Below are positions 17,201 to 24,981 of a stretch of DNA of 42,037 nucleotides, one piece after another. The translations under genes and the position numbers were made by a program. Origin of the DNA: Fibrobacterota bacterium (GTDB taxonomy: Bacteria; Fibrobacterota; OXYB2-FULL-49-7; JAEUSG01); NCBI GenBank assembly GCA_016788315.1, contig JAEUSG010000637.1, positions 1-42,037 on the forward strand, read 5' to 3'. A model generated the notes under the pieces. That model did not search any database. It was not told the DNA's origin and saw nothing but the letters and a program-made list of their open reading frames with translations. Numbering within the stretch: the first letter of the stretch is position 1; each line of letters opens with the position of its first letter.

Positions 17201-17398
17201 GAAGGTAAGAATGAAATACTTATAGAGGTTTTGGGGCATCGACGCAATTCTCACGGACCTCATCACCATCAGGAAAAGTGGCCTCGCTGGACTGGTCCTG
17301 CTCAGTATCAGAGTACGGAATTATGGTTTGAAGGCTATAATTTGGTACCGTGCGGCTTGAATAAAAATCCGGAACTCTTTATTAAAAAGGAAATGTAA
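14258..17398 (+). CDS. GH106-family alpha-L-rhamnosidase
   Basis: A 1046-residue glycoside hydrolase. The N-terminus has the GH106 hallmark PFWAWNGKLEPEELRRQI (24-41) followed by LGGFFMHSRVGLDTEYLS, the first strands of the TIM barrel. IFTDEPHHGG, with an acidic pair, and TETYGCTGWDFS follow in the barrel. The C-terminal third is beta-rich with jelly-roll-like segments (LAVECPEKFDISVNG; LAVPEYNGVALKIHVNG). GH106 enzymes remove alpha-L-rhamnose from rhamnogalacturonan and other rhamnosides. There is no signal peptide, so it works inside the cell on imported oligosaccharides or aglycones. The start at 14258 has AGGA upstream; a second ATG at 14270 is also possible. It overlaps the GH78 gene by one base. 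Confidence 0.9.
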   Translation: MERKMDNKFESIVRNPGSEYRGKPFWAWNGKLEPEELRRQIRLMKDMGLGGFFMHSRVGLDTEYLSEEWFRNVDACIDEAEKQDMEAWLYDEDRWPSGAAGGLVTKNIKYRMRRLTVREYTDTKKFKWEADTLAVFHIALNDSKAKIISRIKKGSKLPAVLNGELIIAFVKTIEKEKDWYNGATYLDTMNPEAVKEFIKVTHERYKKRYGKKFSKSIPGIFTDEPHHGGMMDLDSDNNPTLVWTDKLPEVFKKRYGYDILDHLVEIVYDIAGEESKKARHDYHDCKTYMFINSFAKQVGEWCKKNNIKFTGHVLEEDKPSKQTRIVGNAMRFYEYMQAPGIDLLTERWRVYDTAKQCSSVARQFGAKWRLTETYGCTGWDFSFAGHKALGDWQSALGINLRCQHLSWYTMLGEAKRDYPASIFYQSPWWDSYKKVEDYFARIGAVMTKGEEIRDLLVIHPVESAWLTCRKGWEKAEDTIFIDNSLVELRDTLLTAHLDFDYGDEEIMSRHAKVAKGKDGAILTINKGKYRAVVVPPMYTIRKSTLKLLTAFKAAGGKVIFAGKVPTLVDGVKSDAAQKLAESAIITEASGSTLAAASESTRRIKIADAEGNEIVSVIYLLREDKEQYYLFVCNTSNSKKQMYSDTMQEDRVCDRREEFKNVIISGFADCAGSPIEVNVENGKFYAAEAAKVSGVWNINTSLPVIGSRTFIIPKKKETKSFSKQPVYKTVRSIPLNENNWQVRLSECNNLVLDRSAFKIGKTEYKAEDILKIDKEVRKALGLSSRGGSMMQPWAKEKVDNPKSVPVELTYSFNAEYVPDGDIYLAVECPEKFDISVNGTCLNTDMRSGWWVDRSLEKIPIDPSLIRRGENSIVMTIDYDQNYSGLEIVYLLGRFGTTVDGLKLSLTEPVSSLKIGDWCNQGLAFYSGSVSYITSAVKPNDKERVYLAVPEYNGVALKIHVNGKSAGIIAWQPDEADITDYMHEGKNEILIEVLGHRRNSHGPHHHQEKWPRWTGPAQYQSTELWFEGYNLVPCGLNKNPELFIKKEM

Positions 17399-19995
17399 TG
17401 AAAATGTCTTCAGAAAAAACATGCTGTCCGATTGAATTGCTTTGTGAATTCCGCCAAAACCCTATTCATATTGACGAAAAACATCCGCGACTTTCGTGGA
17501 AAATAAAAGATCCCAGAAATAATGCAAAGCAGACCGCTTATCAGATTGCAGCAGCAACCTCCCTCTCTGCATTAAAATACAATCCGGATCTCTGGGATAC
17601 TGGTAAAATAAAGAGCAGCGACAGTTTTGATATTGAATATGCGGGTAAACCTCTTGCTTCAAGGATGACAGTATACTGGAAAGTTAAGGTTTGGGATCTT
17701 AATGGAGCGGAAAGCGTATGGAGTGAAACAGCAAAATTTGAAACAGCATTTTTAAAGACATCAGATTGGAAGGCAGAATGGATTGGACTCAAGCAGAAAG
17801 AAAATGAACCGCTTCCATGTTTCAAACGGGAATTCACTTTAAAGGATAACCCGGTAAAGGCGAAACTTTACATAACAGCCCAGGGACTTTTTGAAGCTTC
17901 TCTTAACGGCAGACGTGTCGGCGAAGATTATTTTACGCCTGGTTGGACCGACTATAATAAGCGGATTCATTACATGGTTTATGATGTAACAGATTTACTT
18001 TATGCAGGAAAAAATGCGGCCGATGTTATGCTCGGTAACGGCTGGTTTTCAGGACGGCTTGGCTGGGCTAAACAACGTAATTGTTACGGAAAACAACTTT
18101 CACTTCTTTGTCAATTGGAAGTTACATATAAAGATAATTCTACCGAGACTATTGTGAGTGACAGCTCCTGGAAGGGATGCAGCGGCCCGCTTATTGAGTC
18201 TGATTTCTACGATGGTGAAAGTTATGACGCCAACCGTGAGATTGGAAAAGGGACAAAGTGGAAACAGGTTTCTGTTTTTCCGCCACCTAAGGCCATAATT
18301 ATGGCCAAACCCAATATTGGAGTTCAGAGGCAGGAAGAACTTACCGCTGTTAAGATAACAGAACCTGCAAAAGGGGTTTATATTTTCGATCTGGATCAGA
18401 ACATGGTCGGTTGGGCAAGGCTACGTATACGCGGCAATCGTAAAAATGATAAAATTACAATCCGTTTCGGCGAAATGCTTAATGCAGATGGTACGCTTTA
18501 CACAATTAATATGCGTAGTGCGAAAGTGACGGACACTTACATATGCAGAAGCTCAGAAGAAACTGTATGGGAACCTAAATTTACATTTCACGGTTTCAGA
18601 TATATTGAGATATCAGGGTTACGCAAAAAACCTGGTAAAGGGGATGTTACCGGAGTCGTTCTGCACTCAGGAATGCCATCTACAGGAAAATTTGAATGCT
18701 CTGATCCTGCTGTTAACAGGCTTCAGCAGAATATTTTATGGGGTCAAAAGGGTAATTTCCTGGAAGCACCTACAGATTGTCCGCAGCGCGACGAAAGACT
18801 TGGCTGGACTGGTGATGCTCAGGTTTTTGCCAGAACAGCTTGCTTTAACAGAGATGTAGCATCCTTTTTTGAGAAATGGGGAAGTGATATTGATGATGCA
18901 CGCTTTCCGGATGGCGCCATTCCTCATGTTGTACCGGATGTGCTTCGTAAGAAAGATGGAACACAGGATCCTAATGCAGGCGCTGCTGCATGGGCTGATG
19001 CCGCGGTTATCTGTCCATGGACAGTATATCTGTGCTATGCTGATAAACGCATTCTGGAACGAAGCTATGAAACCATGAAAGGTTTTGTAGAGTGGCGGGT
19101 AAAAACTTCGAAGAATTTCATTCACTCTAGAGCCTGCTTCGGTGACTGGCTGGCAATCGACATGGAGGGGAGTGAATGCGGAAGGACACCTACTCCGAGG
19201 GATCTTATTGCAACGGCCTATTTTGCCAGAACAGCAGAGATTGTTGCAAAGGCAGCCGAAATTATCGGCAAATCTGCAGATGCTAAACGGTTTACAAGCT
19301 TGCATAATAAAATCCGCGAAGCATTTAACAGAGAATTTGTAGCGCCATCTGGTTTGCTTGTCGGAGATACGCAAACAAGTTATCTGCTGGCACTGGGCTT
19401 CAATTTACTTTCAGGAAGGGCTAAAGAGCGTGCTGTTGAGCGTTTGGTCAGCAATCTTGAAAAACGTAATTGGCATTTATCAACAGGATTTGTAGGTACA
19501 CCTCTGCTGGCGCCTGTGCTGAGTGCAGTTGGACGTTCTGACATAAGCTACAAATTGCTTCTGCAGAACACTTATCCAAGCTGGTTGTACACTGTTGCAA
19601 ATGGTGCAACTACAATGTGGGAGAGATGGAATAGCTGGACAAAGGAGAAGGGTTTTGGTGATGCGTCAATGAACTCATTCAACCATTATGCATACGGAGC
19701 TATAGGCGAGTGGATGTATGCCACAGTGGCGGGTCTCGATCTGGATCCTGAAATTCCAGGATATAAACACTTATTACTCCATCCAACTCCAGGAGAGGGT
19801 TTAACACACGCTTTTGCCGAACTCAAAACCAGACATGGAACTGCGTTTAGCGGATGGAAAATTACCGGGAATAAAATCACCTATAAATTCACCATTCCGG
19901 CAAACACTTATGCAACAATTCTCCTTCCAGGTGAAAAAGCAATTGAGAGAGGCGCTGGGGAGTACACTTTTACAAAGAGTTTTAATAGAAGGTAA
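17398..19995 (+). CDS. GH78-family alpha-L-rhamnosidase
   Basis: An 865-residue inverting alpha-L-rhamnosidase. N-terminal fibronectin-like domain (~10-120), Bac_rhamnosid_N beta domain (~145-310), a second beta domain with the conserved FDLDQNMVGWARLRI (330-344), and the (alpha/alpha)6 catalytic barrel (~430-775) with the signature PTDCPQRDERLGWTGDAQ (458-475) holding the catalytic acidic residues. LLQNTYPSWLYTVANGATTMWERW later in the barrel (given here as two adjoining parts, LLQNTYPSWLY and TVANGATTMWERW) is also typical. A C-terminal beta domain closes it. No signal peptide, so cytoplasmic. Co-translated with the GH106 gene (TAATG overlap); two different rhamnosidase families in one operon suggests substrates with more than one type of rhamnosyl linkage. 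Confidence 0.95.
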   Translation: MKMSSEKTCCPIELLCEFRQNPIHIDEKHPRLSWKIKDPRNNAKQTAYQIAAATSLSALKYNPDLWDTGKIKSSDSFDIEYAGKPLASRMTVYWKVKVWDLNGAESVWSETAKFETAFLKTSDWKAEWIGLKQKENEPLPCFKREFTLKDNPVKAKLYITAQGLFEASLNGRRVGEDYFTPGWTDYNKRIHYMVYDVTDLLYAGKNAADVMLGNGWFSGRLGWAKQRNCYGKQLSLLCQLEVTYKDNSTETIVSDSSWKGCSGPLIESDFYDGESYDANREIGKGTKWKQVSVFPPPKAIIMAKPNIGVQRQEELTAVKITEPAKGVYIFDLDQNMVGWARLRIRGNRKNDKITIRFGEMLNADGTLYTINMRSAKVTDTYICRSSEETVWEPKFTFHGFRYIEISGLRKKPGKGDVTGVVLHSGMPSTGKFECSDPAVNRLQQNILWGQKGNFLEAPTDCPQRDERLGWTGDAQVFARTACFNRDVASFFEKWGSDIDDARFPDGAIPHVVPDVLRKKDGTQDPNAGAAAWADAAVICPWTVYLCYADKRILERSYETMKGFVEWRVKTSKNFIHSRACFGDWLAIDMEGSECGRTPTPRDLIATAYFARTAEIVAKAAEIIGKSADAKRFTSLHNKIREAFNREFVAPSGLLVGDTQTSYLLALGFNLLSGRAKERAVERLVSNLEKRNWHLSTGFVGTPLLAPVLSAVGRSDISYKLLLQNTYPSWLYTVANGATTMWERWNSWTKEKGFGDASMNSFNHYAYGAIGEWMYATVAGLDLDPEIPGYKHLLLHPTPGEGLTHAFAELKTRHGTAFSGWKITGNKITYKFTIPANTYATILLPGEKAIERGAGEYTFTKSFNRR

Positions 19996-20030
19996 TTTGC
20001 CCAAAGAAATAAGGTATTTTCCATGGTAAC

Positions 20031-20795
20031 ATGGAGACAGTCAGAGGAATAATTCTTGGCGTTTCGCGCTTTTCCGAAAGCAGCGCCGTTGTTTCTATCT
20101 TTGCTGAAAAGCATGGCAGGCTTACCGGGCTTGCCAAAGGTGCTTACCGGCGCGGATCACCATATGCAGGTGCTTTAGAATTGTTTGCATTTTGCGAATT
20201 TACAGTTTCTATCCGTAAAAACCGTGAAATGCAGACCCTTACCGGCTGCACCATTATTGATTATTTTGGAAATATCAGGGCAGATGCCGGTAAAATTGCT
20301 GCTGCAGAAACATCAATCGAACTTATCAGAACTACGCTCCATGAGGGAGAACCACTTCCAAATCTGTTCACACTTCTCAGAGCATTTTTAGAACGGCTGA
20401 ACAAAAAGTGTGAGTATAGTAATGACTGGCTCATTAGAATGTGCTGGCTTTTTATTCTCCACTTTCTGAAAGTTATGGGCTTCGGGCCTGAATTCGGTGT
20501 ATGTGTGCGCTGCGGTGAAAGTGAGCTTAAAGGACTTACAGCAGTTTCTCCGTCCTATGGCGGGGTACTCTGTTCCAGGTGCGGTGTCGGTGGTGATTCC
20601 GTGCGATGGATTCCGTCAGAGGTGCTTGAAAGAATAGCAAAACTATATTCATCAAAGGCAGAACAGTTGGCCAATTTCCCTGAAATTGAAAAAAAGTTAA
20701 TGGATAACTTGATTACTGACTTGCTAAAAGTTCATTTTGAGAAAAACTTCAGACTGGAGAGTCTGGCAATGTTATATAGTTCGAACGGAGGATAA
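20031..20795 (+). CDS. recO: DNA repair protein RecO
   Basis: A 254-residue RecO, which loads RecA on SSB-coated single-stranded DNA with RecR during gap repair. The N-terminal OB fold (METVRGIILGVSRFSESSAV; FAEKHGRLTGLAKGAYR) is followed by the helical domain and a zinc finger with C158, C161 (CVRCG) and C181, C184 (CSRCG). The end is helical. No good ribosome binding site precedes the ATG. It lies 35 bases after the GH78 stop without a visible terminator, and two bases before the acetyltransferase gene, so these two are co-transcribed. Confidence 0.93.
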   Translation: METVRGIILGVSRFSESSAVVSIFAEKHGRLTGLAKGAYRRGSPYAGALELFAFCEFTVSIRKNREMQTLTGCTIIDYFGNIRADAGKIAAAETSIELIRTTLHEGEPLPNLFTLLRAFLERLNKKCEYSNDWLIRMCWLFILHFLKVMGFGPEFGVCVRCGESELKGLTAVSPSYGGVLCSRCGVGGDSVRWIPSEVLERIAKLYSSKAEQLANFPEIEKKLMDNLITDLLKVHFEKNFRLESLAMLYSSNGG

Positions 20796-20797
20796 CA

Positions 20798-21274
20798 ATG
20801 GGACAGGTAGTAAGAGCTGTTTTTAAAGATGCAATGGCGATATATCACCTTATTAAGGAATATCCTGTTGAAGTACTTCCACGTTCACTTTCTGATATCA
20901 CCACAAACATCGATCGTTTCTTTGTTTATAAAGAGGAAAAAGAGATAATCGGCGCTGTTGCATATAAAGTTCTACCCGAAGTAGGCAAAGAGGATGAACA
21001 CATCATTGAAATTGTATCACTTTGCGTTAAGAAGGGTAATCACAAGCATGGTATAGGACGTGCGCTTGTGGAAACAGTGGTTATGCATCTTCAGCAGTTT
21101 CATCCTACAAAGATTATGCTGCTTACTTTTACACCTAAGTTTTTTGCCAAGCTGGGTTTTAAGAGGATATCAAAAAGAAATCTTTACAACAAGATCTACC
21201 TTGGATGTATAAACTGCACCAAGTATACTAACCCACTTACATGTCCCGAAGTGGCAATGGCGATGAAGTTATAA
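20798..21274 (+). CDS. GNAT N-acetyltransferase, short N-acetylglutamate-synthase-like
   Basis: A 158-residue acetyltransferase. The acetyl-CoA loop is KHGIGRAL (83-90), preceded by the beta-strand EIVSLCVKKG. The C-terminus carries a Cys cluster (C137, C140, C149 in the pattern CINCTKYTNPLTCPEVAM), which is characteristic of the short, single-domain NAGS-type acetyltransferases used in arginine synthesis. That substrate is an assignment by family resemblance, and no other arg genes are nearby. GGAGG lies eight bases upstream of the ATG, and the gene follows recO by two bases. It converges on thiC with a three-base gap. Confidence 0.8.
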   Translation: MGQVVRAVFKDAMAIYHLIKEYPVEVLPRSLSDITTNIDRFFVYKEEKEIIGAVAYKVLPEVGKEDEHIIEIVSLCVKKGNHKHGIGRALVETVVMHLQQFHPTKIMLLTFTPKFFAKLGFKRISKRNLYNKIYLGCINCTKYTNPLTCPEVAMAMKL

Positions 21275-21277
21275 CTA

Positions 21278-22555
21278 CTACTTATCGATCAAACTGCTGT
21301 TTTTAAGCGCACAGAAGTCGGGACCGCACATTGTGCAGAACGCTTCGTCTTCGTCACGTTTTTCTGTGTGACCCTTTGCATAGAATTCACGTGCTCTTTC
21401 AGGATCGAGAGAAAGCTCAAACTGTTTTTTCCAGTTGAATTCATAGCGTGCCTTTGACATCGCGTCGTCGCGTTCACGCGCTTTCGGACGTTTTTTAGCA
21501 ATATCAACAGCATGTGCCGCTATTTTGAAAGCAATAATTCCGTTGCGTACATCTTCTGCATCAGGTAAACCTAAGTGTTCGCGCGGTGTAACATAACAAA
21601 GCATTGAAGCGCCGTGAAAACCGGCCATAGTGGCGCCGATTGCTGCAGTAATGTGGTCGTAACCCGGAGCGATGTCAGTTACAATCGGACCGAGAACATA
21701 GAAAGGAGCACCGTGGCAGAGCTCTTCCTCTTTCTTCATGTTCATTTCAATCTGATCAAAAGGAACGTGGCCAGGCCCTTCAATCATTACCTGAACACCC
21801 TTATCCCATGCTTCAAGAGTGAGTTCGCCCAATACTTCAAGTTCAGAAAATTGTGCTTCGTCGGAAGCATCGAACTGAGATCCGGGACGGAGGCCGTCGC
21901 CGAGGGAAAGGGATACATCATATTTTCTGCAAATATCAAGAATGTCGTCAAATCTAGTATAAAACGGATTTTCTTTGCCGTGGTGCGCCATCCAGCGGGC
22001 AACAATTGAACCGCCGCGGCTGACGATTCTTGTGAGTCTTTTGCATGCAAGAGGCATGTGGCGCTTTAATAATCCGCAGTGGATGGTCATAAAATCAACG
22101 CCCTGTCTGGCCTGGTTTTCAATTACGTTTAAGATTACATCTTCAGACAGCAGCATAGGATCTCCGGCAATTGCCAGCGCTTCATATACCGGCACGGTTC
22201 CAAGTGGTATGGGTGAGTTAGTGAGAATTGCTTCACGGATCTGGCTGATCTGTCCGCCTGAGGAGAGATCCATTACGGCATCTGCGCCATATTTTACGCA
22301 GTTTGTAAGTTTACCAATCTCTTCGTCCAGGTTTGACAATAGAGCTGAATTTCCAATGTTGGCATTTATCTTGCAACGAACTTCTCTGCCAATAGCAATA
22401 GGTTTCAGGTTTTTATGCAGCGGGTTTGCTGTAATAAGGAGTCTACCTTTGACAATTTCATCACGTATCAACTCGGGAGAAAGAAATTCACTTTCAGCAA
22501 CTGCCTTCATTTCAGTAGTAATGATCCCTTTTCTTGCAGATTCAAGCTGTGTCAT
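21278..22555 (-). CDS. thiC: Phosphomethylpyrimidine synthase ThiC
   Basis: A 425-residue radical-SAM enzyme that rearranges aminoimidazole ribotide to hydroxymethylpyrimidine phosphate for thiamine. It is the short form without the long N-terminal extension. Visible motifs are [29 protein letters not shown], the substrate region [39 protein letters not shown] and the C-terminal [4Fe-4S] motif CTMCGPDFC (407-415). It follows nfo on the same strand with 22 bases between them, so there is no room for a TPP riboswitch directly in front of it. No other thi genes are in the window. Confidence 0.98.
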   Translation of the reverse strand: MTQLESARKGIITTEMKAVAESEFLSPELIRDEIVKGRLLITANPLHKNLKPIAIGREVRCKINANIGNSALLSNLDEEIGKLTNCVKYGADAVMDLSSGGQISQIREAILTNSPIPLGTVPVYEALAIAGDPMLLSEDVILNVIENQARQGVDFMTIHCGLLKRHMPLACKRLTRIVSRGGSIVARWMAHHGKENPFYTRFDDILDICRKYDVSLSLGDGLRPGSQFDASDEAQFSELEVLGELTLEAWDKGVQVMIEGPGHVPFDQIEMNMKKEEELCHGAPFYVLGPIVTDIAPGYDHITAAIGATMAGFHGASMLCYVTPREHLGLPDAEDVRNGIIAFKIAAHAVDIAKKRPKARERDDAMSKARYEFNWKKQFELSLDPERAREFYAKGHTEKRDEDEAFCTMCGPDFCALKNSSLIDK

Positions 22556-22577
22556 AATAATTTAACCTTTCAATTTC

Positions 22578-23423
22578 TCACTTTTTAACAAAAGAGCGCA
22601 GAAGTTTCAGATCCTTCATATATGCCTCGTCACCGCCCGGAGTTTCAAGAATCTTAGGCACATTTTCAAATCGAGGATCGTTCATAAGCATTTTGAAAGC
22701 GTCGTTGCCGATAAGTCCGCTTCCAATGTTATCGTGTCTGTCTTTGTGTGATGATAATGGCTGCTTGCTGTCGTTTATATGAAAACATTTAATTCTATCC
22801 AAACCTATTATTTTGTCAAATTCGGCAAAAGAGCTTTTGTATGATTCGCTGTCTGCCAAAGAATAACCAGCACCGAACAGGTGGCATGTATCAACACATA
22901 CCCCGAAGCGTGAAGGCTCTTTAACACTCGCAATTATATCACGGATATGTTCGAAGCGTGAACCGAGATTGGTTCCCTGACCCGCAGTTGTTTCGATTAA
23001 AAGCATCGGCCCTTTTTTACCACCGCTCTTTTCAATAGCTTCGTCAAGACTCTTTGATATAGTTGCTATTCCCTTGGCGTCTCCTTCACCCATGTGTGAT
23101 CCGGGATGAAAAACGATACCGTCGAGTTTAAGCAGTTTAGCTCTTTCAATTTCATCGACAAATGCTGCTGTTGATTTGCTGCGCATTGCAGCGTCCGGAG
23201 AAGCCATGTTTATCAGATAGCTGTCGTGAGAGACAACAGATTTGATATCAGTTTTTGCAAGATTGTCTAGGTAGAGTTTAACCTCTTCCGGAGAAAGAGG
23301 CTTGGCTGTCCACTGCCGCTGATTTTTTGCAAAGATTTGAATTGCCGTACAGCCCAAATTAACACCGTTTTCCGGTGCGTAGTGGACTCCGCCTGCTGTG
23401 GATACATGAGCGCCTAAAAGCAT
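22578..23423 (-). CDS. nfo: Endonuclease IV (AP endonuclease)
   Basis: About 281 residues from the ATG at 23423, the usual length; an upstream extension of 29 residues (to 23510) has no family similarity. It cuts the phosphodiester bond 5' of abasic sites. Typical TIM-barrel motifs are LLGAHVSTAGG at the start, IQIFAKNQRQW, FHPGSHMGEG (zinc His), LIETTAGQG (zinc Glu), GVCVDTCHLFGAGY, CFHINDSKQPLSSHKDRHDNIGSG (given as CFHINDSKQPL and DRHDNIGSG) and ILETPGGD. A TGTATATT element ends eight bases before the ATG, so the mRNA would have almost no leader. Confidence 0.96.
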   Translation of the reverse strand: MLLGAHVSTAGGVHYAPENGVNLGCTAIQIFAKNQRQWTAKPLSPEEVKLYLDNLAKTDIKSVVSHDSYLINMASPDAAMRSKSTAAFVDEIERAKLLKLDGIVFHPGSHMGEGDAKGIATISKSLDEAIEKSGGKKGPMLLIETTAGQGTNLGSRFEHIRDIIASVKEPSRFGVCVDTCHLFGAGYSLADSESYKSSFAEFDKIIGLDRIKCFHINDSKQPLSSHKDRHDNIGSGLIGNDAFKMLMNDPRFENVPKILETPGGDEAYMKDLKLLRSFVKK

Positions 23424-23431
23424 AGTATCAT

Positions 23432-23439
23432 AATATACA
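23432..23439 (-). promoter_or_regulatory. -10-like element TGTATATT before nfo
   Basis: Minus strand reads TGTGTATATTATGATACT then ATG. TTGATC lies 19 bases upstream of the TATATT and could be a -35 at the long end of the range. This supports the ATG at 23423 as the real start. Confidence 0.4.
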
Positions 23440-23554
23440 CAATACCGTATCACTTTGATCAAAAATGAGGCATTTTTTAACGTACTTTGTGCAGTTTTGG
23501 TGCAATTCATCGAACTGTATCATTATTGAAACAAATCTTAAATATAAGGATTCT

Positions 23555-23611
23555 ATGTTGTTACGCGATTTAAGCGGTTTTGGTGAAATTTTGGATCGTT
23601 TATTGCAATAA
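23555..23611 (+). CDS. Micro-ORF 1, 18 residues (MLLRDLSGFGEILDRLLQ)
   Basis: An 18-codon ORF from ATG at 23555 to TAA at 23609-23611. AAGGAT lies six bases before the ATG. The peptide MLLRDLSGFGEILDRLLQ alternates Leu/Ile with acidic and basic residues and could form a short amphipathic helix. It lies between nfo and rpe, antisense to both, 22 bases before micro-ORF 2. I do not recognise a family. Its coding status rests on the ribosome binding site and the tandem arrangement only. Confidence 0.35.
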   Translation: MLLRDLSGFGEILDRLLQ

Positions 23612-23633
23612 CAATGGAAGGAGGTGAAAACTA

Positions 23634-23723
23634 ATGAAATTTACAGCAAAATTAAAAAAACTACTGGCGGTGTTTCAGAATGAAATTGCAGGTCTCTTTT
23701 TCGTACCATTCGGAAACAGATGA
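23634..23723 (+). CDS. Micro-ORF 2, 29 residues, with a perfect Shine-Dalgarno sequence
   Basis: ATG at 23634 to TGA at 23721-23723. It is preceded by AAGGAGGTGA (23618-23627), complementary to the 16S rRNA 3' end over ten bases and the strongest ribosome binding site in the window, six bases before the ATG. The peptide starts basic (MKFTAKLKKLL), continues hydrophobic (AVFQNEIAGLFFVPF) and ends GNR, so it could be amphipathic or membrane-active. It ends directly at the stop codon of rpe on the other strand. Possible roles include a small membrane peptide, toxin or signalling peptide; none can be chosen from sequence. Confidence 0.55.
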   Translation: MKFTAKLKKLLAVFQNEIAGLFFVPFGNR

Positions 23724-24374
23724 TTAAGCAATTTCCTTCAATAAACGGATATTTTCAGCAATTGTCCCTTTGCCGAACACGGCATTGCCAGCCACCATCA
23801 CTTCGCCACCAGCGGAGTTGACCCGTTTTATCGTTTCCATATTTATTCCGCCATCAACTTCTATCTCGTACTTAAAACCGCCTCTTTCCTTTTCATCTCT
23901 GGCCCTCTCAATTTTGGAGAGCTGATTTTCCATGAATGATTGCGCGCCGAATCCGGGCTGAACTGTCATTATAAGCAGCAAATCAATGTGTTCCAGTGCG
24001 GGGAGCAGTGTATCAAAAGGGGTTGCTGGGTTAAGAGTAAGTCCTGCCTTTACATTAAGACTTTTGATAAGTTTGATTGTGCGGAGAATGTCAGGACAGG
24101 TCTCAATATGAACAGTAAGATAGTCAGAACCGGCTTCAGCAAAACGGGGAATATATTTTTCCGGATCTGTTATCATAAGATGTGTATCGAGCGGCTTTTT
24201 TGTAATCTTACGGAGTGACTTTACAACAAGCGGACCAATTGTAATATTGGGAACAAAATGGCCGTCCATTACGTCAACGTGTATATAATCAGCTCCGCCT
24301 TTGTCGGCGGCTTCAACATCGCTTCCAAGTTTTGAGAAATCTGCTGAAAGTATTGATGGTGCTATTTTAATCAT
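23724..24374 (-). CDS. rpe: Ribulose-phosphate 3-epimerase
   Basis: A 216-residue TIM-barrel enzyme that interconverts ribulose 5-phosphate and xylulose 5-phosphate in the pentose phosphate path. Motifs are APSILSADFSKLG (5-17), the metal site HVDVMDGHFVPNITIGP (32-48), THLMI, MTVQPGFGAQ and VDGGIN with the catalytic second Asp. Normal length. It would connect xylulose phosphate, for instance from the lyxose isomerase/kinase pair, to central metabolism. The TA genes end 13 bases upstream on the same strand; no terminator separates them. Confidence 0.97.
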   Translation of the reverse strand: MIKIAPSILSADFSKLGSDVEAADKGGADYIHVDVMDGHFVPNITIGPLVVKSLRKITKKPLDTHLMITDPEKYIPRFAEAGSDYLTVHIETCPDILRTIKLIKSLNVKAGLTLNPATPFDTLLPALEHIDLLLIMTVQPGFGAQSFMENQLSKIERARDEKERGGFKYEIEVDGGINMETIKRVNSAGGEVMVAGNAVFGKGTIAENIRLLKEIA

Positions 24375-24387
24375 TTTAGTTTCCTTA

Positions 24388-24684
24388 TCAAGGATGTTGT
24401 ACTATTGCAACTATTGTTATTTGCTTTTTATCAGGACCATAATACCAGAAAACTCTATACGCACCTGGAGTTTTGTTCTGCGCATATGATTCAAAGATTT
24501 TTTCATTTTTTGGTCCTTTAAGAGAAGAGAATTCGTGTGTTTGCAACGAGGGATGGCGCAGATTTGTTTCCATTAAACCAAGCGTTTTTTGGACTGCTTT
24601 AAGAACACTTTTTTTGGCAGGATTTGATTCTAAATCGGTAAGATCTGAATCCGCGCGCGGAGTGAAAAGAAGCTCAAATGTCAT
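24388..24684 (-). CDS. RelE/ParE-superfamily toxin
   Basis: A 98-residue protein with the small RelE/ParE layout: N-terminal strand (FELLFTPRADSDLTDLE), two helices with paired basic residues, then strands with FSSLKGPKNEKIFESYAQ and the core GAYRVFWYYGPDKKQITIVAIV. RelE-type toxins cleave mRNA at the ribosome, ParE-type inhibit gyrase; the sequence does not decide which. Its start overlaps the end of the antitoxin gene by 11 bases, the standard toxin-antitoxin arrangement with antitoxin first. Confidence 0.85.
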   Translation of the reverse strand: MTFELLFTPRADSDLTDLESNPAKKSVLKAVQKTLGLMETNLRHPSLQTHEFSSLKGPKNEKIFESYAQNKTPGAYRVFWYYGPDKKQITIVAIVQHP

Positions 24685-24931
24685 GGCTTACATGTTTAGA
24701 AAAGGAGCCACGTTTAATTGAACCCTTCTGTTCCAAACCCTGTTTAACCTTATTAAGAGATTCTTTATTTTTGTATAGCCATGCTTCGTGCGCTGGTATC
24801 TCTACCATAGGTTCTAGAATGATTTTGTCGTCTTTGCGGTAAGCTCGCACTGAGCTAACGTTGTCTATATCAAAAAGTCGTGAAAGACAGATTCTTTTTC
24901 TGGAATCAACAGCAAGCGTTAAGGTATGCAT
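24674..24931 (-). CDS. AbrB/MazE-like antitoxin
   Basis: An 85-residue protein. The N-terminal half has a swapped-hairpin AbrB-like pattern: LTLAVDSRKRICLSRLF, then VSSVRAYRKDDKIILEPM. The C-terminal tail begins VEIPAHEAWLYKNKESLNKV, which is common in antitoxins of this pairing and should wrap the toxin. The ATG has AAGGAAGGTGG upstream. A 16-base perfect palindrome lies at 24982-24997, just upstream of the promoter, as expected for autorepression by the antitoxin or the complex. Confidence 0.82.
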   Translation of the reverse strand: MHTLTLAVDSRKRICLSRLFDIDNVSSVRAYRKDDKIILEPMVEIPAHEAWLYKNKESLNKVKQGLEQKGSIKRGSFSKHVSHDI

Positions 24932-24951
24932 ATTACCACCTTCCTTTGACT

Positions 24952-24981
24952 ATAATATAGATAATTGTGGGATAAAATCAA
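24952..24981 (-). promoter_or_regulatory. Promoter of the toxin-antitoxin operon
   Basis: Minus strand: TTGATT (24976-24981) and TATTAT (24952-24957) with an 18-base spacer, or TATATT (24954-24959) with 16. It points to the antitoxin ATG at 24931. Confidence 0.55.

Noticed and set aside
18736-19374. 212-codon minus-strand ORF
   Set aside because: It lies entirely inside the GH78 gene, whose catalytic domain is intact there. No family similarity and a Cys-rich composition typical of antisense shadows.
23424-23510. 29-residue N-terminal extension of endonuclease IV
   Set aside because: Family members begin at LLGAHVSTAGG. A -10-like element lies within the extension.
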